Origin: JBHELQ01 sp046262995
Lineage (GTDB): Bacteria > Actinomycetota > Thermoleophilia > Solirubrobacterales > Thermoleophilaceae
Assembly: GCA_046262995.1 (NCBI GenBank)
Contig: JBHELQ010000039.1
Location: forward strand, 1-14,886
Direction: 5' to 3'
Length of the DNA: 14,886 nt
Positions 1 through 7,053 of the stretch are shown here, one piece after another; the first letter of the stretch is position 1, and each line of letters begins with the position of its first letter. The notes under the pieces were generated by a model. It had not been told where the DNA came from and ran no database searches. It was given only the letters and a program-made list of their open reading frames with translations. Made by a program: the position numbers and the translations under genes.

Positions 1-2
1 AC

Positions 3-554
3 ACGACGCACTTCCTGGTCACGGTGGTCGTGGCCGCCGTGCTCTGGCGCGTGAGTCGCGAGCGCTTCCGGCGCTTCCGCGCCCGGGTGGTGACCCTGGC
101 CTTCACGGCCATCGCGTTCTTCGCCGTGTACCCAACGGTGCCGCCCTGGATGGCGGGACGGGAGCACCTGATTCCGACCGTACGACGCATCCCACTTCGC
201 GTCTCGCACCATCTGGGGATCCAACCGGTGGCCACCATCTTCGAGCACGGCAGCCACTTCGCGAACTCGGTGGCCGCGGTGCCGTCCCTGCACGCCGCCT
301 TCCCGATGCTGCTGCTGATCTTCTTCTGGTCGAGCGGTTGGCCGGCGAGAACCCTGCTCGGGGCCTACGTGCTGACGATGGGCCTGGTCGTGGTCTACAG
401 CGGGGAGCACTACGTGTTCGATGTCCTGGCGGGATGGGCCTTCGCGGCCGGCACGGCGGCCGGCCTGGAGGGTCTGGCGCGGGCCAGGCGGCGGATAGGC
501 CCCCGCATCCGGCGCCGCGCCCTGGCGCCGGTGCTCGAGCGCATCGAGGCCTGA
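3..554 (+). CDS. PAP2-family membrane phosphatase/phosphotransferase, 5' partial
   Basis: This is the C-terminal part of an integral membrane PAP2-superfamily protein. The frame is open to the left edge, so the true start and the first catalytic motif lie outside the window. Counting from the GTG at 24, the second phosphatase motif is Ser-Leu-His at residues 88-90 (in VPSLHAAFP). The third is SGEHYVFD at 126-133, with the catalytic His-129 and Asp-133. Hydrophobic stretches around 25-43, 92-103, 111-125 and 132-149 are likely membrane helices, and the tail after 150 is Arg-rich and cytosolic. The family hydrolyses or transfers phosphate on lipid substrates such as phosphatidate, isoprenoid pyrophosphate or inositol phospholipids. 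The spacing resembles the AUR1/IPC-synthase-like PAP2_3 branch, but the substrate is not decided by the sequence. It is separated from the P450 by 53 nt containing hairpins, so it is probably the end of an upstream unit. Confidence 0.88.
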   Translation, partial: TTHFLVTVVVAAVLWRVSRERFRRFRARVVTLAFTAIAFFAVYPTVPPWMAGREHLIPTVRRIPLRVSHHLGIQPVATIFEHGSHFANSVAAVPSLHAAFPMLLLIFFWSSGWPARTLLGAYVLTMGLVVVYSGEHYVFDVLAGWAFAAGTAAGLEGLARARRRIGPRIRRRALAPVLERIEA

Positions 555-567
555 GCGGGACGGCGGT

Positions 568-592
568 GCGCGGCAGGCCGCGCCCACCTGCC
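568..592 (+). terminator. Putative hairpin terminator after the PAP2 gene
   Basis: GCGCGGC (568-574) and GCCGCGC (577-583) form a perfect inverted repeat. An overlapping alternative stem pairs GGCAGG (572-577) with CCTGCC (587-592). No T-tract follows, which is common for terminators in GC-rich actinobacteria. It lies 13 nt after the PAP2 stop and ahead of the P450 start. Termination is inferred, and two mutually exclusive stems would also fit an attenuating leader. Confidence 0.4.
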
Positions 593-607
593 AGGATTCC
601 GACCTGA

Positions 608-1987
608 GTGGGAGCCACGAGCGCCAGCCAGATGCCCCCCGGCCCGCGCCTACCGCGCTGGCTTCAGACCGCCGGCTTCATCTTCGCGCCGGTCCCCTTC
701 ATCGAGGCCTGCCGGCGGCGCTACGGGGACGTCGTCACCTTCAGCAGCCTGTTCGACCCGAGCTTCGTGATGGTCTTCGACCCGGAGCTCGTGAAGAAGG
801 TCTTCCGCGGCCCGCACGAGCAGTTGCGGGCCGGCGAGGCGAACGCGATCCTCGGCCCCGTGGTCGGCGAGCGCTCGGTGCTCCTGCTCGACGGGTCCGA
901 GCACATGCGCCAACGCAAGCTCCTCCTGCCCCCGTTCCACGGCGAGCGGATGCGCGCCTACGAGGAAGTGATGCGCGAGGCCGCCGACCGCGTGATCGAC
1001 TCGTGGCCGATCGGCCCTCAGCTCACGCTGCTGCGCTCGATGCAGTCGCTGACGCTGGAGGTGATCGCGCGCGCGGTCTTCGGGGTCGCCGAGGGCCGCG
1101 ATCAGGACGAGCTGACCCGCAGCCTGCGAGAGATGATCGACCCGGTCGGAAGCCGCCTGCGCGTGCTGATCTTCGTGGTCTCCGGCGGCCGCGTGGGCGA
1201 CGCCGTGGTGGATGACCGCTTCGAGGAGCGGCGGCGCCGAGTGGACGAGCTGATCTACCGAGAGATCGCGAGCCGGCGGGAGCAGCCCGACCTCGAGGAG
1301 CGCGAGGACGTGCTGTCGATGCTGCTGCTGGCGCGCGACGAGGACGGCCACGCCATGACCGACCGCGAGCTCCGCGACGAGCTCGTGACCTTGCTCGTGG
1401 CGGGCCACGAGACCACCGCAACGGCGCTCGCCTGGGCGTTCGAGCTGCTGATGCGCAATCCGCGCGTGCTCGAGCGTACCCGCGCCGCGGTGGCCGAGGG
1501 CGACGACTCCTACGTCGACGCCGTGGTCAAGGAGACGCTCCGGATCCGGCCTGTCATCTCCGGCGTGGGCCGCGTGGTGCGCGGCGAGCCCTTCGAGCTC
1601 GGCGGTCACCAGCTCCCGCCCGGCACAGAGATCAACCCCAACATCGCGGCCATCCACCGCCGGCCCGACCGCTACGTGGGGCCGAAGGACTTCCGTCCCG
1701 AGCGCTTCCTGGAGGCCGGCGCTCCCGACACGTACACCTGGATTCCGTTCGGGGGCGGCACGCGCCGCTGCCTGGGCGCCAGCTTCGCGAGCTTCGAGAT
1801 GCGCGTGGTGATCAAGCGCGTGCTGGAACGCGCGACGCTTGCGCCCGTCGGGCGGAGGCCGGAGCGCGGCGTCCGCCAGGGAATCATCTTCGTGCCGAAG
1901 CGGGGAGCGCGGGCAGTGCTGAGAGAGCGCCGGCCGGCGCGGGCCGAGTCGACGCCCGCGCCCGCCGTTGCCGCCACGCCCGAGTGA
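608..1987 (+). CDS. Cytochrome P450 monooxygenase
   Basis: A 459-residue heme-thiolate monooxygenase of normal length, soluble and without a membrane anchor. All family landmarks are present. The I-helix oxygen-activation motif is AGHETT (265-270). The K-helix ExxR is E309/R312, followed by PERF at 364-367. The heme loop is FGGGTRRCLG (381-390), with Cys-388 as the axial ligand. The PGPRLPRWLQT start (11-21) recalls mycobacterial CYP135/CYP138-like enzymes, a resemblance from memory only. The start is GTG 608, with a weak AGGA 11 nt upstream; an ATG at 632 is the alternative. The last ~20 residues are a Pro/Ala-rich tail with no recognised domain. No ferredoxin or reductase is encoded nearby, so electrons must come from elsewhere. 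Its stop overlaps the thioesterase start (GTGA), which implies co-translation and perhaps an acyl-CoA-linked or fatty substrate. Confidence 0.96.
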   Translation: MGATSASQMPPGPRLPRWLQTAGFIFAPVPFIEACRRRYGDVVTFSSLFDPSFVMVFDPELVKKVFRGPHEQLRAGEANAILGPVVGERSVLLLDGSEHMRQRKLLLPPFHGERMRAYEEVMREAADRVIDSWPIGPQLTLLRSMQSLTLEVIARAVFGVAEGRDQDELTRSLREMIDPVGSRLRVLIFVVSGGRVGDAVVDDRFEERRRRVDELIYREIASRREQPDLEEREDVLSMLLLARDEDGHAMTDRELRDELVTLLVAGHETTATALAWAFELLMRNPRVLERTRAAVAEGDDSYVDAVVKETLRIRPVISGVGRVVRGEPFELGGHQLPPGTEINPNIAAIHRRPDRYVGPKDFRPERFLEAGAPDTYTWIPFGGGTRRCLGASFASFEMRVVIKRVLERATLAPVGRRPERGVRQGIIFVPKRGARAVLRERRPARAESTPAPAVAATPE

Positions 1988-2385
1988 GCGACGCGCAGCA
2001 GCTACTGGAGGCGATGCCGTTCGCGGCCGAGCTGGGGGTGGAGCTCGACGACGCCGCTCCGGAGGAGGTACGCGGCCGACTCGCGTGGTCGCCGGAGCGG
2101 TGCACCGCCGGCGGCGTCATGCATGGCGGCGCGCTGATGGCTTTCGCCGACACCCTCGGCGGCGTCTGCGCCTTCCTGAACCTGCCGGAAGGGGCTCAGA
2201 CCGCGACCGTGGGCTCGAGCACGGCCTTCATGCGTGGGGTCAAGGAGGGCGAGGTCAGCGCGGTCACGCGCCCGCTGCACGTGGGCCGCAGCGTCATCGT
2301 CGTCCAGACCGAGCTGCGCGATGGCGCCGGGCGCCTGGTGGCGCAGGTGACCCAGACCCAGGCGGTGCTCGCCGCCCGGGCCTGA
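1984..2385 (+). CDS. PaaI-like hotdog-fold thioesterase
   Basis: A 133-residue single-domain hotdog protein, typical in length for PaaI/YdiI-type acyl-CoA thioesterases, which act as cytoplasmic oligomers. The hallmark is GGVMHGGALMAFADTLGG at residues 43-60. HGG is at 47-49, and Asp-56 on the central helix is the expected acidic catalytic residue. The following strands VSAVTRPLHVGRSVIVVQTELRD and LVAQVTQTQ match the family pattern. The GTG start at 1984 overlaps the P450 stop by four bases, and there is no separate strong ribosome site, so translation is probably coupled. It may clear dead-end or product acyl-CoA thioesters made in the pathway the P450 serves; that is inference. It ends 22 nt before the convergent oxidase gene. 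Confidence 0.92.
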   Translation: MSDAQQLLEAMPFAAELGVELDDAAPEEVRGRLAWSPERCTAGGVMHGGALMAFADTLGGVCAFLNLPEGAQTATVGSSTAFMRGVKEGEVSAVTRPLHVGRSVIVVQTELRDGAGRLVAQVTQTQAVLAARA

Positions 2386-2407
2386 GTCGACGCCCGCCGC
2401 CGGCCGT

Positions 2408-3841
2408 CTAGCTCGCCGGCGCGATGTTGTCGTTGACCCGGAAGAAGTTGTCCGGGTCGTACTTTGCCTTGACCTCGGCCAGCCGGCTCATGTTGCGCCC
2501 GAGGGCGGTGTCCACACCTGCGTCCGGGGCCTCGTCGGCCCGGCCGGTGAAGTTCAGGTACACGCTTCCGTTCCCGAACTCCTTGACCTCCTCCCAGGCC
2601 GAGCGCACCCAGGCGATGTTGTCGGCGTTGTCCGCCGGGTCGGTCCACATCCCGTCGATCGAGACCATGTACGGGGCCGAGCGCTCCGCGAACGCCGTGT
2701 CCTCCGGGCCGACCTTCGAGATAGCGCCGCCCATGTGGAACGTGTTCACCAGCGTGAGCGGAGCCGGGCGGTCCTGTGCCTTTGCGGAGATCACATCGAT
2801 CGCCTCGTCGCTCAGCTCGTCCAGGTACTGCGACTTCCAGTAGGCCTGGATCTGGTTGCGCGGGAAGAGCGCGTCGAAGCCGGTCTGCACCGCCGAGTAC
2901 GGCATCGGCCCGGACATGTCGAACAGCGGCTCGCCGAGCTCCCGCAGCGGCTGCATGACGCTCAACCCCTCCTCGGCATCGCCGACGTAGACGCCACCGA
3001 TGATGGCGCAGGGCCGGTCGTGGATCGCCTCCGGCATCTGCGGGTCCGCCGGGAAGGTGATCGTCACGCACGTCGAGGTGACCTCGTCGGGCGCGCCCTC
3101 CACGTACTCGCGCCAGCCGCGAAGCACGCTCGGCAGGTCCTCGAGCGGGTAGAAGGTGGCCGCGAACCCGACCATCGGTCCCAGGGGATTGAGGTCGAAG
3201 GTAAGCGAGGTGACGATCCCGAAGTTCCCGCCACCGCCCCGCAGGGCCCAGTAGAGGTCCGGATTGGAGTCCGCGGACGCCGTGCGGATCTCTCCGTCGG
3301 CGCACACCACCTGCGCCTCGACCACGTGGTCGCAGGAGAGGCCGTACTTGCGCCGCACCCAGCCGTAGCCGCCGCCGAGGGTGAGGCCGGCGACACCGGT
3401 ATCGGACACGACGCCGCCCGGAGCCACCAGCCCGAAGGCCTGGGTCTCCCGATCGACGTCCCCCCACAGCGCGCCGCCCTGCACGCGCGCGATGCGCTGC
3501 TCGGGGTCGACCTGCACGCCGCGCATCGGCGCCAGGTCAATCAGCATCCCGCCGCCGATCGACGACAGGCCCGCGATCGAGTGGCCGCCGCCGCGCACCG
3601 CCACGAGCAGACCCTGCTCGCGCGCGAAGTTCACTGCGTCGACGACGTCGGCGTTGCCCGAGCAGCTGACGGTGAGCGCCGGCGCGCCACTGTGCATGGC
3701 GTTGAACTGCTCCCGCACCTGTGCGTGGTCGGGATCGGACGGCACCAGGGCCGGCCCCCTCAACCTGGCGCGGAGATCCTCCAGCGCCTCGTCGGAGAGG
3801 CCGGCTTCCGTGCCGGTGAGCGTGGATACGACGGTGGCCAT
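2408..3841 (-). CDS. FAD-binding PCMH/berberine-bridge-type oxidoreductase
   Basis: A 477-residue flavoprotein oxidase or dehydrogenase. It has an N-terminal PCMH FAD-binding domain (about residues 50-230) and a C-terminal BBE segment ending YDPDNFF (461-467) and NDNIAP. VRGGGHS supplies His-87, the usual site of 8-alpha-histidyl FAD attachment. LTLGGGYGWVRRKYGL and WALRGGGGNFGIV are the other FAD contacts. Where bicovalent members have Cys (GVCPT), this protein reads GVVSD with Val-145, so a single covalent bond is expected. Relatives oxidise sugars, alkaloids or other alcohols and amines to give H2O2; the substrate is unknown here. The start is ATG 3841, preceded by AAGGGGG six bases upstream. 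An in-frame ATG at 3886 falls upstream of that site and upstream of the predicted transcription start, so it is rejected. No signal peptide is obvious. Confidence 0.93.
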   Translation of the reverse strand: MATVVSTLTGTEAGLSDEALEDLRARLRGPALVPSDPDHAQVREQFNAMHSGAPALTVSCSGNADVVDAVNFAREQGLLVAVRGGGHSIAGLSSIGGGMLIDLAPMRGVQVDPEQRIARVQGGALWGDVDRETQAFGLVAPGGVVSDTGVAGLTLGGGYGWVRRKYGLSCDHVVEAQVVCADGEIRTASADSNPDLYWALRGGGGNFGIVTSLTFDLNPLGPMVGFAATFYPLEDLPSVLRGWREYVEGAPDEVTSTCVTITFPADPQMPEAIHDRPCAIIGGVYVGDAEEGLSVMQPLRELGEPLFDMSGPMPYSAVQTGFDALFPRNQIQAYWKSQYLDELSDEAIDVISAKAQDRPAPLTLVNTFHMGGAISKVGPEDTAFAERSAPYMVSIDGMWTDPADNADNIAWVRSAWEEVKEFGNGSVYLNFTGRADEAPDAGVDTALGRNMSRLAEVKAKYDPDNFFRVNDNIAPAS

Positions 3842-4009
3842 AAGTCCCCCTTGATACGAGTGTCCGCCGACCCTAACCCGCTGCAAACACGCCGGTCAAT
3901 GCCTGCTTATGAGAGTGTCGTCACGCGACGACCGCGGGGAGCTGGGCCGGCGCGCGCCCCTGGGGCTGTTCCCGCTCTGCCTGGTCCACGCGCTTCGCCG
4001 GCGGCGGCG
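3842..4009. other. Intergenic region between FAD oxidase and TetR gene
   Basis: This stretch of 168 nt has no credible gene. It holds the oxidase promoter and a short inverted repeat, GTCGTC-ACGC-GACGAC at 3917-3932. That repeat lies just upstream of the oxidase -35 and could be an operator or a weak hairpin behind the TetR gene. The remainder (3933-4009) is GC-rich and shows nothing recognisable. Confidence 0.5.
3870..3899 (-). promoter_or_regulatory. Sigma-70-type promoter of the FAD oxidase
   Basis: On the minus strand, TTGACC (3899-3894) and TAGGGT (3875-3870) are separated by 18 nt. They match the -35 TTGACA and -10 TANNNT patterns. Predicted transcription starts near 3863, leaving a leader of about 20 nt with the ribosome site. 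Prediction by eye, not tested. Confidence 0.55.
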
Positions 4010-4636
4010 CTAGGCGGCCCCCTCCGAGAGCAGCCGGCTCAGGACCCAGCGCGAGTGGGCCAGCAGCCGCTTCACCGGGTAGCGCTCGGCGTCCGTCAGG
4101 AGCAGCCGGGCCGCCTCGTCGGAGACCGCCGAGAGCATGAGTGCCGTGAGCTCGGGGTCCGGTGACTCGCCACCGCGGCCGAAACCCGGCCCGACGGCGC
4201 GGGCGAGCTGCGCGACTATCTCCGAGCGACCCTCGGCGATCAGCTTGTGCAGCGCTTTGGGGGCCCCCTCGGGGGGCATCAGGACCAGCCGCCACGTGTC
4301 GGGGTCGAAGCTGACCGCCTCGAGGTAGCCGCGCAGGGCGGCGAGCAGCTGCTCCACCGGGTCGCCCTGGCGCAGGTCCTCGGGGAGCACCCGGCGCTCG
4401 TCGAGCTGCGCGAGGGCCCGCGCGGTCTCACGCTCGACGAGCGCCTCGAGCAGGCCGGCAAGGTCGTGGAAGTGCCCGTACACGATCGGCCGGGTGATGC
4501 CGGCCCGGCGGGCCACGGCCTCGATCGACACGGCGTGGAAGCCGTGCTCGGAGACGATCTCCTTGGTCGCGTCGAGCAGTTGTTCGCGCCGCTCGGCGGC
4601 GCTCATTCGGGCGGGTCTCGCGGCTCTGACGGGCAT
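4010..4636 (-). CDS. TetR-family transcriptional regulator
   Basis: A 208-residue one-component repressor. The N-terminal TetR domain runs from about residue 13 to 62 (RREQLLDATKEIVSEHGF, then VSIEAVARRAGITRPIVYGHF). Its helix-turn-helix is near residues 36-58, ending in the family-typical YGHF. The C-terminal ~140 residues form the helical ligand-binding and dimerisation part. It is divergent from the monooxygenase/dehydrogenase pair, and the shared gap carries tandem palindromes, so it most likely represses that pair and itself. The ligand is probably a substrate or product of those enzymes (inference). The ATG at 4636 is adopted, although no clear Shine-Dalgarno site precedes it. A TAACAT -10-like hexamer at 4655-4650 would make the transcript almost leaderless. 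ATG 4606 is an alternative start that still keeps the whole DNA-binding domain. Confidence 0.93.
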   Translation of the reverse strand: MPVRAARPARMSAAERREQLLDATKEIVSEHGFHAVSIEAVARRAGITRPIVYGHFHDLAGLLEALVERETARALAQLDERRVLPEDLRQGDPVEQLLAALRGYLEAVSFDPDTWRLVLMPPEGAPKALHKLIAEGRSEIVAQLARAVGPGFGRGGESPDPELTALMLSAVSDEAARLLLTDAERYPVKRLLAHSRWVLSRLLSEGAA

Positions 4637-4654
4637 GGCGTGGGCGACTATGTT
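4626..4654 (+). promoter_or_regulatory. Putative promoter of the monooxygenase-dehydrogenase pair
   Basis: CTGACG (4626-4631) and TATGTT (4649-4654) are 17 nt apart, a fair sigma-70-type match. The -10 runs into the first TetR palindrome, so a bound repressor would cover the transcription start near 4661. The -35 hexamer lies at the start of the divergent TetR coding sequence. Confidence 0.45.
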
Positions 4655-4682
4655 ACAGTGGCGTAAGTTACGGGAGCGTAAC
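4652..4682. promoter_or_regulatory. Tandem TetR operator (two GTTAC-N6-GTAA palindromes)
   Basis: Two 16-bp units share one base. The first is GTTAC-AGTGGC-GTAAG (4652-4667) and the second GTTAC-GGGAGC-GTAAC (4667-4682). The second is perfect in its arms and the first has one mismatch. They lie 15 bp apart between divergent tetR and monooxygenase genes, which is the standard arrangement for a TetR-type autoregulator. Two dimers could bind on different faces of the helix because 15 bp is about 1.5 turns. The assignment rests on symmetry and position only. Confidence 0.78.
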
Positions 4683-4711
4683 CGATGACCCGCGACCCGA
4701 GGGAGAGGCCA

Positions 4712-6241
4712 ATGACCACGCCCGACAGTACAACCGCCCAGTCAGACGGCTCCCTGCCCGGCGAGGTCGACGTGGCGGTCATCGGCAGCGGCTTCTCCGG
4801 CCTCTGCGCGGCGATCCGGATGAAGCAGGAGGGCTACGAGGACTTCGTCGTCCTGGAGCGGGACGAGGAGGTCGGCGGCACCTGGTGGGCCAACACCTAC
4901 CCGGGCTGCGGCTGCGACGTGCCCTCCCACCTCTACTCCTTCTCCTTCGAGCCGAACCCCGACTGGACGCGCACCTACTCCCGCCAGCCCGAGATTCGCG
5001 ACTACCTGCGCCGCTGCGCGGACAAGTACGGCGTCCGACCGCACATCAGGACCCACACCGAGGTCAGGTCCGCCGCCTGGGACGACGCGAGCCAGCGCTG
5101 GGAGGTCGAGACCTCGCGCGGCCCGCTGCGCGCGCGCATGCTGATCGCCGGAGCCGGCCCGCTGGCCGAGCCGAAGACCCCGGAGCTGCCCGGGCTCGAG
5201 AGCTTCGAGGGCAAGACGATGCACTCGGCGCGCTGGGACCACGACTACGACCTGAAGGGCAAGCGCGTGGCCTCGATCGGCACCGGAGCGTCGGCCATCC
5301 AGTACGTGCCCGCGATCCAGCCCGAGGTCGAGCAGCTGCACGTCTTCCAGCGGACGCCGCCGTGGATCTTCCCCCACACCGACCGGCCCACCACGCGCTT
5401 CGAGCGGCGGCTCTACCGGCTCCTTCCGCCCGCGCAGCGGCTCGTTCGAGCGCTGGTCTACGCGATGCGCGAGAGCAACGTGCTCGGCTTCGTCAAGAAC
5501 CCCAAGATCATGCGGATCCCCGAGCGCATGGCGCGACGGCACATGCGCAAGCAGATCGCGGATACCGCGCTGCTCGAGAAGGTCACGCCGGACTACACGA
5601 TCGGCTGCAAGCGCATCCTGCCGTCTAACAGGTGGTATCCCGCCCTCCAGGAGCCGAACGTCGAGCTGGTCACGGGCGGCGTCGCGGAGGTGCGGCCGCA
5701 CGCGATCGTGGGCAACGACGGCGTGGAGCGGGAGGTCGACACGATCATCTTCGGCACCGGCTTCCACGTGACCGACATGCCGGTCGCGAAGTACGTGCGC
5801 GGCCGCGACGGGCGGCTGCTCGACGAGCTCTGGCAGGGGAGTCCGCGGGCGCACCTGGGGACGGCGATCCCGGGTTTCCCGAACTTCTTCATGCTGCTCG
5901 GCCCGAACACGGGCCTGGGCCACAACTCGATGGTCTACATGATCGAGTCGCACGTGGCCTACGTGCTGGACGCGCTGCGCGCGATGCGACAGCGCGGGGC
6001 CGCGACCGTCGAGGTCAGGACCGAGGCCGCCGACGGCTTCAACCGCGACATCGAGCGCCGGCACGAGGGCACCGTGTGGACGACCGGCTGCTCGAGCTGG
6101 TATCTCGACGACACCGGCCGCAACGCCACGCTCTGGCCCGACTGGACGTTCCGCTTCCGCCAGCGCACGCGGCGCTTCGATCCCGCGGAGTACGAGCTGG
6201 GCCGCGTGACGGCGCCGCGGCCCGAGCCCGCCACCGCATGA
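4712..6241 (+). CDS. Flavin-containing (Baeyer-Villiger type) monooxygenase
   Basis: A 509-residue NADPH- and FAD-dependent class B monooxygenase. It would insert oxygen into ketones to give esters or lactones, or oxygenate heteroatoms. The FAD Rossmann motif is GSGFSG (25-30), followed by GGTWW at 55-59. The Baeyer-Villiger fingerprint F-x-G-x3-H-x3-W-D spans 165-176 (F165, G167, H171, W175, D176). The NADPH Rossmann motif is GTGASA at 190-195. Overall it looks like the mycobacterial EtaA/MymA/Rv3049c-type enzymes, from memory. ATG 4712 is chosen because GGGAG/GGAGAGG (4701-4708) sits just upstream. ATG 4685 (nine residues longer) also has a GGGAG eight bases upstream, but that overlaps the operator. 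It is translated together with the SDR through an ATGA overlap and is probably controlled by the adjacent TetR protein. Confidence 0.93.
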   Translation: MTTPDSTTAQSDGSLPGEVDVAVIGSGFSGLCAAIRMKQEGYEDFVVLERDEEVGGTWWANTYPGCGCDVPSHLYSFSFEPNPDWTRTYSRQPEIRDYLRRCADKYGVRPHIRTHTEVRSAAWDDASQRWEVETSRGPLRARMLIAGAGPLAEPKTPELPGLESFEGKTMHSARWDHDYDLKGKRVASIGTGASAIQYVPAIQPEVEQLHVFQRTPPWIFPHTDRPTTRFERRLYRLLPPAQRLVRALVYAMRESNVLGFVKNPKIMRIPERMARRHMRKQIADTALLEKVTPDYTIGCKRILPSNRWYPALQEPNVELVTGGVAEVRPHAIVGNDGVEREVDTIIFGTGFHVTDMPVAKYVRGRDGRLLDELWQGSPRAHLGTAIPGFPNFFMLLGPNTGLGHNSMVYMIESHVAYVLDALRAMRQRGAATVEVRTEAADGFNRDIERRHEGTVWTTGCSSWYLDDTGRNATLWPDWTFRFRQRTRRFDPAEYELGRVTAPRPEPATA

Positions 6242-7053
6242 GCAAGCGGGTGCTGATCACCGGCGCGGCCGGCGGGATCGGCGCCGCGGCAGCCTCCGAG
6301 CTGCGCTCCCGCGGCGCGCGCGTGTTGGGCCTGGACCTGAAGGCGGACGCGGACGACGTGATCGCGTGCGACGTGCGCGACCAGGCCTCGGTCGGGCGCG
6401 GCGTGGCCGAGGCGCTCGAGCGGCTCGGCGGGCTCGACGTGCTGGTGAACAACGCCGGGCTGGGAATCCCGCAGAGCGCGGGCCGGCCGCCCGACGGCGA
6501 CGCCCTGGCGGTGATCGACGTGAACCTGCTCGCGCCCTGGCGCGTGACCGCCGCGGCGCTGCCCGCGCTGCGCGAGTCGCGCGGGCGGGTGGTGAACGTG
6601 GCCTCCGGCCTCGCGCACGTGACGATGCCGTTCAGCCCGGCTTACTGCATGAGCAAACGCGGCCTGGTCGCGTACTCGGACGCCCTGCGGCTGGAGTACG
6701 GCCACGAGATCACGGTGACCACGGTCTATCCCGGCTACATCCGCACGCCGATCCACGACAGCTCGGCCGCCCTCGGGCTGCGCCTGGAGGGCGCCGTGCC
6801 CGCCGAGCGCCTGGAGGACGCCGCTCGCACGCTCGCTCGCGCGGCCCTGGGCTCGGCGACCCGCGACCTGGCCACGACGCGCCGGGGAGGGGTCAGCTAC
6901 GCGCTCGTCAGCAGGGCGCCGCGGGGGCTCATGGACCGCATGGTCGGCAGACGCTTTCGGCGCCTGGCCCGCAGCGGCCACTTCGCCGACTCCGAGCTGG
7001 CCCGAGAGTTCGTGGAGCGGGCGGGGTCCGCGCCGGCGTCCCGGCGCGCCTAG
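6238..7053 (+). CDS. Short-chain dehydrogenase/reductase (SDR)
   Basis: A 271-residue classical SDR that would interconvert alcohol and ketone with NAD(P)H in the cytosol. The cofactor motif TGAAGGIG is at 8-15 and NNAG at 71-74. The catalytic Ser is 123 (in NVASG), followed by Tyr-136 and Lys-140 in the YxxxK motif. PGYIRT at 165-170 follows the usual pattern. Asp-33 after the second beta strand favours NAD(H) over NADP(H), as is usual in the family. The ATG overlaps the monooxygenase stop (ATGA at 6238-6241). A natural reading is that the SDR makes the ketone that the Baeyer-Villiger enzyme oxygenates, as in paired genes of other actinobacteria (inference). Its stop codon shares the CTAG at 7050-7053 with the stop of the convergent phosphatase gene. 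The basic C-terminal 40 residues extend beyond the standard fold. Confidence 0.95.
   Translation: MSKRVLITGAAGGIGAAAASELRSRGARVLGLDLKADADDVIACDVRDQASVGRGVAEALERLGGLDVLVNNAGLGIPQSAGRPPDGDALAVIDVNLLAPWRVTAAALPALRESRGRVVNVASGLAHVTMPFSPAYCMSKRGLVAYSDALRLEYGHEITVTTVYPGYIRTPIHDSSAALGLRLEGAVPAERLEDAARTLARAALGSATRDLATTRRGGVSYALVSRAPRGLMDRMVGRRFRRLARSGHFADSELAREFVERAGSAPASRRA

Noticed and set aside
3842..3886. N-terminal extension of the FAD oxidase to ATG 3886
   Set aside because: A strong AAGGGGG site sits directly before ATG 3841. The extension lies largely upstream of the predicted transcription start near 3863.
3917..3932. Inverted repeat GTCGTC-ACGC-GACGAC as a terminator or operator
   Set aside because: The arms are only 6 bp, there is no T-run, and it lies about 80 nt past the TetR stop. 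In sequence this GC-rich such repeats are frequent, so it is mentioned only as part of the intergenic region.
4742..6064. Long open frame on the minus strand opposite the monooxygenase
   Set aside because: It is an Ala/Arg/His/Val-rich translation without domains or a ribosome site, produced by GC-rich codon bias opposite a clearly real gene. The same applies to long frames opposite the P450 (650-1657), the oxidase/TetR region (2735-4165), the SDR (5959-6981) and the phosphatase/luciferase-like region (7965-9500).
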